Shown in pieces: positions 57,124 to 64,000 of a stretch of DNA of 64,000 nt (positions within the stretch are counted from its first letter, which is position 1; the number at the start of each line of letters is the position of its first letter). Under the pieces are notes generated by a model. The model was not told the origin of the DNA. It saw nothing but the letters and a program-made list of their open reading frames with translations, and made no database searches. The stretch is from Streptomyces fulvorobeus (GTDB lineage: Bacteria > Actinomycetota > Actinomycetes > Streptomycetales > Streptomycetaceae): positions 1,116,001 through 1,180,000 of the forward strand of contig NZ_BLWC01000001.1 of assembly GCF_013167895.1 (NCBI RefSeq), in the 5' to 3' direction. The position numbers and the translations under genes were made by a program.

Positions 57124-57552
57124 AGCCAAAGGGGGCTCCCGTGGTCGCGATCGTGAGGTGCGTACCGGCGTGCCGTGCCGGAGGTTCCGGAGGTGCCGTC
57201 GCTGCGGTTCGGGGGCCTCGTCCACTGTCGGGAACGACCACCGGTCCACGGGCTACCAGGGTAACAGCGACCGCGAGAGGCTGCTTCCGGCCACACTTCC
57301 TCACACCGGCCACACAAGATGACCGCACTCGATTCACGCCACACCCGTTCGGCGCACCGTCGTTGTCAAGACAGTCGCGCGGATCATCCTTTCGCGTCGT
57401 ATCCTGCTCGGACACTCGCCGCCGAATTGGCCGGACAGCGGCACCACCCCGCCCGCTCGGCCGGGGCGAGATCTCGTCGGTCCTTCTAACAAGACCCTTG
57501 ACCCGCAGTAAGCGCCCCTCGGGGCGACATGGCCGTTCGACTGGAGACGCAC
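57124..57552. promoter_or_regulatory. Divergent promoter region of pyrG and GH15 genes
   Basis: 429 bases without a credible gene. It must hold both promoters. A TTGTCAAGACA stretch near 57363 and TCGTATCCT near 57397 are candidate elements, but no pair has ideal spacing. Around 57300-57430 the GC content dips. Confidence 0.45.
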
Positions 57553-59355
57553 GTGGCCGGGCGCATCGAGGATTACGCACTCATCGGAGACATGCAGACC
57601 GCCGCCCTGGTCTGCCGGGACGGCACAGCCGACTGGCTGTGCCTGCCCCGCTTCGATTCACACGCCGTCTTCGCAGGACTGCTGGGCACCGAGGAGCACG
57701 GCTTCTGGCGTCTGGCTCCGGCGACAGGCGAGCAGACGCCACCCCCTTACGCGGACCGTCGCCGCTACAGAGGCGACTCCCTCATCCTGGAATCGGAGTG
57801 GGACACGCCACGCGGCACCGTCCGCGTGACCGATTTCATGCCCCCGCGTGACGGCGCGCCGCAACTGATCCGGATCGTGGAGGGCGTGACCGGCCGGGTG
57901 CCGATGCGCTCGGAACTGCGCATGCGCTTCAGCTACGGCCGGGTCACGCCCTGGGTGCACAAGGTCGACGGACGTACCGTCGCCGTCGCGGGGCCCGACT
58001 CGGTCTGGCTGGACACGTCGGCCGACACCTACGGCAAGAACCTGACGACGTACTCCGACTTCACCGTGGGGCCGGGTGACCGGGTCGCGCTCACGATCAG
58101 CTGGCAGCCCTCGCACCGTGAGCCCCCCGCGCTCCCCGACCCGGAGGGGTCGCTGGAGGCGACGGAGCTCTTCTGGCGCGAGTGGGTCGACCAGTGCACG
58201 TACCACGGGCCCTACCGGGAGGCCGTGGTCCGCTCCCTGATCACGCTCAAGGCCCTGACGTACGCGCCCACAGGCGGCATCGTCGCGGCCCCGACGACCT
58301 CGCTCCCCGAGGAGATCGGGGGCGTGCGGAACTGGGACTACCGCTACACCTGGCTGCGTGACGCGGCGATCACCCTGTCCTCGCTGCTGCGCACCGGCTA
58401 CCGCGAGGAGGCCAGGGCCTGGCGGGAATGGCTGCTGCGGGCCGTCGCGGGCGACCCCGAGAACCTGCAGATCATGTACGGGATCGCGGGCGAGCGGGAG
58501 CTGGGCGAGGCGGAGCTGGACTGGCTGCCCGGTTACGAGAACTCGGGCCCGGTCCGCGTCGGCAACGGCGCGGCGGGCCAGCTCCAGCTCGACGTGTACG
58601 GCGAGGTCACCGAGGCGCTGCACCTGGCCCACATGACCGGCCTGACCCGCAACGACTACGCGATGGGGCTCCAGCTCAAGCTGATCGAGTACCTGGAGGG
58701 CCACTGGGACGAGCCGGACGAGGGCATCTGGGAGGTGCGCGGCCCGCGCCGCCACTTCGTGCACTCCAAGGTGATGGCCTGGGTCGCGGTCGACCGGACG
58801 ATCAAGCTGATCGAGTCCGGGGACGCCGACGGGCCGCTGGAGCGCTGGCGGGAGCTGCGCGACGACATCCACCGCGATGTCTGCGAGCGGGGCTACGACC
58901 CGGAGCGCAACACCTTCACGCAGTCCTACGGCTCCAAGGAGCTGGACGCGTCCCTGCTGCTGATCCCGCAGATGGGATTCCTGCCGCCGGACGACAAGCG
59001 GGTCATCGGCACCATCGAGGCGATCCAGCGCGAGCTGTCCACGGAGGACGGCTTCGTCCTGCGCTACCCGACCGCGGGTGAGGACGCGGGTGTGGACGGT
59101 CTGGAGGGCGACGAGGGCGCGTTCCTGGCGTGTTCGTTCTGGCTGGCGGACGACCTCGCCATGATCGGGCGGGTCGACGAGGCGCGCCGGCTCTTCGAGA
59201 AGCTGCTCTCCCTCCGCAACGACCTGGGGCTGCTCGCCGAGGAGTGGGACTCGCGGCTCCAGCGCCAGGTGGGCAACTTCCCGCAGGCGTTCAGCCACGT
59301 GCCGCTGATCGACACGGCCCTGCGGCTGACGGCGAGCGGGGCGTACGTCGGCTGA
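57553..59355 (+). CDS. GH15 family glucanase/trehalase-like enzyme
   Basis: It has 600 residues. The N-terminal beta-sandwich (IEDYALIGDMQTAALVCRDG, ADWLCLPRFDSHAVFAGLLG) and the (alpha/alpha)6 barrel (WDYRYTWLRDAAITLSSLLR; catalytic Glu regions near WLPGYENSGPVRVGNGA and LLAEEWD) fit GH15. There is no signal peptide, so it works inside the cell, where relatives cleave trehalose or glucans. The GTG at 57553 has TGGAG upstream; ATG at 57529 is possible but has none. Confidence 0.88.
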   Translation: MAGRIEDYALIGDMQTAALVCRDGTADWLCLPRFDSHAVFAGLLGTEEHGFWRLAPATGEQTPPPYADRRRYRGDSLILESEWDTPRGTVRVTDFMPPRDGAPQLIRIVEGVTGRVPMRSELRMRFSYGRVTPWVHKVDGRTVAVAGPDSVWLDTSADTYGKNLTTYSDFTVGPGDRVALTISWQPSHREPPALPDPEGSLEATELFWREWVDQCTYHGPYREAVVRSLITLKALTYAPTGGIVAAPTTSLPEEIGGVRNWDYRYTWLRDAAITLSSLLRTGYREEARAWREWLLRAVAGDPENLQIMYGIAGERELGEAELDWLPGYENSGPVRVGNGAAGQLQLDVYGEVTEALHLAHMTGLTRNDYAMGLQLKLIEYLEGHWDEPDEGIWEVRGPRRHFVHSKVMAWVAVDRTIKLIESGDADGPLERWRELRDDIHRDVCERGYDPERNTFTQSYGSKELDASLLLIPQMGFLPPDDKRVIGTIEAIQRELSTEDGFVLRYPTAGEDAGVDGLEGDEGAFLACSFWLADDLAMIGRVDEARRLFEKLLSLRNDLGLLAEEWDSRLQRQVGNFPQAFSHVPLIDTALRLTASGAYVG

Positions 59356-59376
59356 GTACACCGGGGCCGAGGCCCC

Positions 59377-59417
59377 GCCGCGACGGTCCGCCGGACTCTT
59401 CGGCGGACCGTCGCGGC
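59377..59417. terminator. Terminator downstream of the GH15 gene
   Basis: A perfect 17-bp inverted repeat (GCCGCGACGGTCCGCCG) with a 7-nt loop lies 21 bp past the GH15 stop. Confidence 0.85.
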
Positions 59418-59491
59418 CGTCCACACCCTCTTCGCCCGGTGACTTCGTGGGCCAGGGCGGCAGCCCGGAACCGAATGGAAGCGTGAGGTCA

Positions 59492-61116
59492 GTGGAGAGC
59501 CAAGGCGGAATCACCGTCCAGCGCGCGCTGGAACTCCCCGGGCTGCGCGGCGGGCTCCCCGAGGTCGTCGCCGGAGCGGACCGGCTGAACCGTACGGTGC
59601 GCTGGGTGCACGCCGGTGAGGTGCCGAACATCGCGTCGCTCCTCAAGGGCGGTGAACTGCTGCTCACCACCGGTCTCGGCCTCGGTACCCGCCCCGCCGA
59701 GCAGCGGGCCTTCGTCCGCCGCCTCGCCGACCGCGGGATAGCCGCCCTCGTCGTGGAGCTCGGCCCGCGCTTCAGCCGGCTGCCCGCCTCCATCGTCGAC
59801 GCCGCACGCGCGGCCGGGCTGCCGCTCGTGCAGCTGCACCGCGAGGTGCCGTTCGTGGCGGTGACCGAGGAGGTCCACACCGAGATCGTCAACGGGCACT
59901 ACGCGCTGCTCCAGCGGGCCGAGGAGGTGCACAGGCGCTGCACCCACGCGCTGCTGGGCGGCGGCGGGGTCCCGCAGGTGCTCGGCATCCTGGCGGACTT
60001 CACCGCCAACCCGGTCTTCCTGGAGACCGCGGACGGCCAGTTGCTGTACGCGGCGGGCGCCGGGGCCCACCCGGGCAGCGCGGACCCGCTCCAGGTCTGG
60101 GACGGCATGCGCGGCGGCCGGGCGGTCCGCGAGACCCCGCCCGCGGGCGCACTCCTGGTGGATGTGCCCGGCGGCGGCGCGGGAGCCGGCTCGGTACGGG
60201 CCAGGGTGGTGCTGCTGGCCGTGAACGGACCGCTGGCGCCGGTGCACCGGATGGCGGCCGAGCGGGCCGCGGGCCTCCTCGCCGTCGTCCTGATGCAGGC
60301 ACGCCAGGAGGAGGAGCTCGCGGCACGCGGCCGGGGGACTTCCTCACCGACCTCGCCGAGGGACGGATCACCGCCGACGACGCGCCCGCCCAGGCCAAGG
60401 TCCTCGGCTTCAGGCCGGGCGAGGCCCCGCTGCTGCCCGTGGTGATGCGGCTGGCGCCCGAGCTCTCGCCCTCGGGCAACTGGGCGCTGCTCGCCCGCGC
60501 GGTCCTGGAGGAGCTCTCGTCGGTCGGTGTGCCCGTGCTGCTCGGTGTCCGGCCGGTGGAGGGCAGGGTGCCGCTGCTGCTGGGGCTGCGCTCGGAGACC
60601 GAACGCACGGCGGTGGCCGACCGGGTCGCGGCGGCCCTGCGGGCGGGCGTCGCCCGGGCCGGCCTCGAACGCTCCGGATCGCATCCGCCGGTCGTGGTGG
60701 TCGGGGTGGCGGGCGGCTGGGCGGCGGCCGGGGCGGGGCTGCGGCACGCGGCGGAGACGGCGTCCGCCGCGCAGGGGCTCGACGACCGTCCGTGGTACGA
60801 CGCCCGGCGCCTCGACATCGACCTGCTGCTGTGGAGGCTGCGGGAGCATCCGGATCTGGCGGCCTTCGTGGACCGGGCGATCGGCCCGCTGCGGGATCAC
60901 GACCGCACCTCGCGGCCCTCGCTGCTGCCGACCCTGGAGGCGTACCTCGCCCACGCGGGCCGCAAGGCGGAGACTGCCCGTGAGCTGCACCTGAACCGGC
61001 AGACGCTCTACAACAGGCTGGCCCGCATCGGTGAACTGCTCGGCACCGACCTGGACGATCCGCAGACGGTCCTGGCGCTGAGCCTGGCCCTGCGCGCCCG
61101 CCGCCACACCTCCTGA
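59492..61116 (+). pseudogene. PucR-family transcriptional regulator, broken by one missing base
   Basis: The N-terminal PucR domain (ITVQRALELPGLRGGLPEVV, VHAGEVPNIASLLKGGELLL) is in one frame. The C-terminal helix-turn-helix (ETARELHLNRQTLYNRLARI) is in another. Adding one G to the run at about 60336-60340 turns GRGTSSPTSPR into GRGDFLTDLAEGRIT and gives about 541 residues. PucR regulators respond to purines or similar ligands. A sequencing error is likely. GTG at 59483 is an alternative start. Confidence 0.82.
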
Positions 61117-61136
61117 CGCACCCGGCCGGCCCCGGC

Positions 61137-62225
61137 TCAGTCCGGGTGGGCCGGCCCCATCAGCTCGTCGTAGACGGACAGCACGTGCGCGACCGTGTCG
61201 TCCTCGGTCGGCCAGCCCGCGGCCTGCACGGGCCCGGCGGCGGCGAGCCGCCGGTGCCGTACGGGGTCACCGAGCACTCCCGCCACGGCCCGGGCGAGCG
61301 CCGCGGCGTTCCCGTACGGGACCAGTTCCGCGGCGTCACCCACGAGTTCGGGTACGCCGCCGACCGCGGTGGCGACCAGCGGGACACCGAGCCGCAACGC
61401 CTCCTGGGCCAGCAGCGACCGGCTCTCCCACCTGCTGGAGAGGATCGCCACATCGGCCGCGGCGAGGAGTTCGGCGACGTCGTCCCGGCAGCCGATGAGG
61501 CAGACGGGCAGATCCTCGTCCCTGATCCGGCGCTGCAGGGCCGCCCGGCCCGGCCCCTCCCCCGCGATCACCAGCAGCGGTACGGGGTCGAGTTCACGCC
61601 ACGCGCGTGCGGCGTCCAGCAGCATGTCGTACCCGTGGGCCGGCACCAGACTGCCCACGGACATCAGCAGGGGGCGCCCCACCGCCCCCAGTTCGGCTCT
61701 CGCCTTGCCGTCGTGCACGCTGAGGGGGAAGCGGGCGAGCGGCACCGCGACCGGCGCCAGCCGGGCGTCGCGTGCTCCGCACCCGCGGGCCCGGTCGACC
61801 AGATCCGACGACGTGCCGAGGACGACGGCCGCCGCGCGGGCGGCCCTTCGCTCCATCAGGCGCAGCAGGCCGCCCCGGGCGCCTTCGGCCTGGGACCGGG
61901 TGTGCCAGGTCAGGACGAGCGGGGTGCGCCGCCCGCTGAGCGCCAGCCCGGCGCGCATCGCCGCGTGCGGCCCGTGCGCGTGGACGACGTCGGCGTCCGC
62001 GCAGGCCGCGCGCAGCGCGACGACGGCGGAGGGATCACTGCGCCGGGGTACCGGCGCGAAGCGCGCCCCGGTGGCCTGGAAGTCGTAGGCGCGGCCCAGC
62101 TCGGCCGGTGCGCAGACGGTCACCCGCACGCCCCTGGCCACGAGCCCCGCGGACAGCGAGCTGACGTGCGCGCCGCTGCCCGCACTGCCCCCGCCGAGGA
62201 CCTGGACCGTATGCAGCTGTGACAC
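61137..62225 (-). CDS. Glycosyltransferase, GT4 family
   Basis: It has 362 residues of GT-B fold. The acceptor half has LGGGSAGSGAHVSSLSAGL and VVHAHGPHAAMRAGLALSG; the donor half has LLMSVGSLVPAHGYDMLLDA and the E-x7-E motif region WESRSLLAQEALRLGVPLVA. It is transcribed towards the pucR gene end. I see no sugar or lipid biosynthesis genes beside it; the acceptor is unknown. GTG start with GGGAG upstream. Confidence 0.87.
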   Translation of the reverse strand: MSQLHTVQVLGGGSAGSGAHVSSLSAGLVARGVRVTVCAPAELGRAYDFQATGARFAPVPRRSDPSAVVALRAACADADVVHAHGPHAAMRAGLALSGRRTPLVLTWHTRSQAEGARGGLLRLMERRAARAAAVVLGTSSDLVDRARGCGARDARLAPVAVPLARFPLSVHDGKARAELGAVGRPLLMSVGSLVPAHGYDMLLDAARAWRELDPVPLLVIAGEGPGRAALQRRIRDEDLPVCLIGCRDDVAELLAAADVAILSSRWESRSLLAQEALRLGVPLVATAVGGVPELVGDAAELVPYGNAAALARAVAGVLGDPVRHRRLAAAGPVQAAGWPTEDDTVAHVLSVYDELMGPAHPD

Positions 62226-62407
62226 GTTGGATGGCTCCCGGGGCTCCCGAGTCGGCGGTGCGTACAGCGTCAAGGATGCCAGCCGGTACGCGCGTTCCGG
62301 GACCGCCGGACCGTCGCGGCCGTGCGCCTGGCGACGACGAGCCGGACCACCCACCCGAAGGGGTGGGGCGGTCGGCGCGGTGTTGCCGCCGGGACACCGG
62401 AGCGGGA

Positions 62408-62425
62408 CCGGCGGGTCCCCGCCGG
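62408..62425. terminator. Small hairpin just past recN
   Basis: CCGGCGGG and its complement with a 2-nt loop start about 10 bp beyond the recN stop on the minus strand. In this GC-rich DNA it may be coincidence. Confidence 0.35.
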
Positions 62426-62434
62426 GTGCCCGCG

Positions 62435-64000
62435 CTACCCGTCCGCCCGTGCCGAGGCCAGCAGCTCCTCGGCGTGGGCACGGGCCGTCTCCGAGTCCTC
62501 CTGCCCCGCGAGCATCCGCGAGAGCTCCCTGACCCGGTCCTCGCCCTCCAGCACGGTGACTCCGCTCCTGGTCACGGAGCCGTCGACCGTCTTCTCGACC
62601 AGCAGGTGGCGGTCCGCGAACGCTGCCACCTGGGGCAGATGGGTCACGACGACGACCTGCGCCGACCGGGCGAGCTTCGCGAGACGCCGGCCGACCTCGA
62701 CGGCCGCCTTGCCCCCGACGCCCGCGTCGACCTCGTCGAAGAGGTACGTCGGTACGGGGGCCGACCCCGCGAACACCACCTCGACGGCGAGCATCACCCG
62801 GGACAGCTCACCACCCGAGGCGCCCTTGGCGATCGGCCGGGGCGGGGCACCGGGGTGCGGCGCCAGGAGCAGTTCGACCTCGTCGGCGCCTGAGGGGCCG
62901 TAGAGGACGCTCCGTCCGCCGATGTCGATGCCGGACGCCTCGTCCGGCGCCTCCGTCTGCCTGATCGCGAACGAGACCCGGGCGTGCGGCATCGCGAGCG
63001 AGCCCAGCTCCTCGGTCACGGCCCCGGCGAAACGCTCCGCCGCCTCCGTACGGGCGTCGGTCAGCGTCTGGCCGAGTTTGGACAGCTCGCCCCGCAGCGC
63101 GTCGCGTTCCGCCGTCAGCTCGCCGATCCGGCCGTCGTCGCCCTCCAGCTCGGTGAGCCGGGCGGCTCCCTCCTCCGCCCAGGCCAGGACCGCGGCAGTG
63201 TCCTCGCCGTACTTGCGGGTGAGCGCGGTGAGTGCCGCGCGCCGTTCCTCGACCGCGGCGAGCCGCAGCGGGTCCGACTCCAGCTGATCGGCGTATCCGG
63301 CCAGCTCACCGGCGACGTCGGCCAGCAGGATGGAGATCTCCCCGATCCGGTCGGCCAGCCCGGCCAGCGCCGGGTCGTGGGCCCGTACGGCCTCCAGGGA
63401 GCGGCCGGCCGCCGCGACCACGGTCGTGGCGTCGACGCCCTCCTGGTCCTCCGGGTTGCCCGCGAGTGCCCCGTGCGCGAGCGCGGCCGCCGAGGCGAGC
63501 GCGTCGGCGTGGCCGAGCCGCTCCGCCTCGGCCGCCAGTTCGGTGTCCTCGCCCGGCAGCGGTTCCACGGCGGCGATCTCGTTGAGGCCGAAGCGCAGCA
63601 GATCGGCCTCCTGAACCCGCTCGCGGGCGCGGGTGGTCAGCTCGTCGAGCTCCGCGGCGACCCTGCGCAGCCGCCGGTAGGCGGCCGTGTACGCGGCGTG
63701 GGGCACGTCGACGCCGTCACCCGCGTACCGGTCAAGGGCCTGGCGCTGGCGGGCGGGCTTGAGGAGTCCCTGCTGATCGGTCTGGCCGTGCACGGCGACG
63801 AGTTCGTCGGCGAGTTCGGCCAGCACCCCGACGGGCACGGATCTGCCGCCCAGATGAGCCCGGGACCGCCCCTCGGCCGAGACGGTGCGGCTGATGAGCA
63901 GGGCTCCGTCGTCGAGCTCCGCCCCGGCCTCCTCGGCGCGCAGCGCCGCCGCGTCACCCGGGGAGACCGTGATCCGTCCCTCGACCACCGCGGCCTTGGC
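62435..64000 (-). CDS. recN: DNA repair protein RecN (5' part outside the window)
   Basis: 521 residues are visible; the start codon and Walker A lie past base 64000. The open part has QTDQQGLLKPARQRQALDRY, a coiled-coil middle (about LVHADALASAAALAHGALAG-like helices) and the C-terminal ATPase block SGGELSRVMLAVEVVFAG with Walker B YLFDEVDAGVGGKAAVEVGR. RecN is an SMC-like protein that holds DNA ends together at double-strand breaks. Usually SOS-induced; the promoter is not in view. Confidence 0.93.
   Translation of the reverse strand, partial: AKAAVVEGRITVSPGDAAALRAEEAGAELDDGALLISRTVSAEGRSRAHLGGRSVPVGVLAELADELVAVHGQTDQQGLLKPARQRQALDRYAGDGVDVPHAAYTAAYRRLRRVAAELDELTTRARERVQEADLLRFGLNEIAAVEPLPGEDTELAAEAERLGHADALASAAALAHGALAGNPEDQEGVDATTVVAAAGRSLEAVRAHDPALAGLADRIGEISILLADVAGELAGYADQLESDPLRLAAVEERRAALTALTRKYGEDTAAVLAWAEEGAARLTELEGDDGRIGELTAERDALRGELSKLGQTLTDARTEAAERFAGAVTEELGSLAMPHARVSFAIRQTEAPDEASGIDIGGRSVLYGPSGADEVELLLAPHPGAPPRPIAKGASGGELSRVMLAVEVVFAGSAPVPTYLFDEVDAGVGGKAAVEVGRRLAKLARSAQVVVVTHLPQVAAFADRHLLVEKTVDGSVTRSGVTVLEGEDRVRELSRMLAGQEDSETARAHAEELLASARADG

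Noticed and set aside
57334..57552. Minus-strand reading frame in the pyrG/GH15 gap
   Set aside because: Atypical composition, no ribosome site, and it fills a region that must hold two promoters.

Overview
The window is very GC-rich, with the codon use, overlapping stop/start pairs (ATGA/GTGA) and gene families of a Streptomyces chromosome (or a close relative such as Kitasatospora). The order of the right half (sepF-like sflA, acyl-CoA dehydrogenase, der, plsC, cmk, tyrA, aroH, rluB, scpB, scpA, parA, ald, pyrG, GH15, recN) is the core-chromosome order I recall from Streptomyces coelicolor. It is therefore ordinary core sequence with a few lineage-specific inserts, not a mobile island. I saw no insertion sequence, prophage, CRISPR array, rRNA or tRNA.

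Left part (1-15 kb): the tail of a GntR/UTRA regulator; a stand-alone type ISP C-terminal domain; a TetR regulator divergent from a DrrAB-like drug exporter, with two near-identical operator palindromes, one of them over the first codons of the exporter; a CaiB-type CoA transferase; a secreted SGNH lipase; a DUF5925 AAA+ ATPase; a GntR regulator divergent from a GNAT/DUF402 pair; a methyltransferase-Nudix fusion; and a tripartite tricarboxylate transporter (tctC-tctB-tctA) divergent from a CitB-type response regulator with no kinase beside it.

Middle (15-37 kb): a secreted lipase; an SOS mutasome operon (dnaE2 followed by an imuB-like Y-family gene) under a good LexA box; two membrane proteins, one a K+ channel; a secreted phospholipase A2; a DUF5685 protein with a cysteine-rich tail; sflA; acyl-CoA dehydrogenase; a 14-helix exporter; a PAP2-like membrane protein; a small I78 protease inhibitor; a WYL regulator; a glycosyltransferase; and a secreted Rpf-like protein.

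Right part (37-64 kb): the aroH-tyrA-cmk-plsC-der operon; a Rieske protein; a four-gene NAD operon (pnuC-nadR-nrtR-draG) with three ATGA overlaps and a perfect NrtR palindrome at its start; the parA-ribbon-helix-helix-scpA-scpB-rluB segregation block; ald; a STAND NTPase; a Nudix hydrolase; pyrG; a GH15 glucanase; a PucR regulator; a glycosyltransferase; and the 3' part of recN.

A pattern over the whole window: five genes (tctC, the phospholipase A2, a glycosyltransferase, the Rpf-like protein and pucR) are each broken by exactly one missing base in a short G/C run. Each restores a full, family-like protein if that base is added. This looks more like residual sequencing error in the assembly than real gene decay, and the broken entries should be read that way until raw reads are checked.
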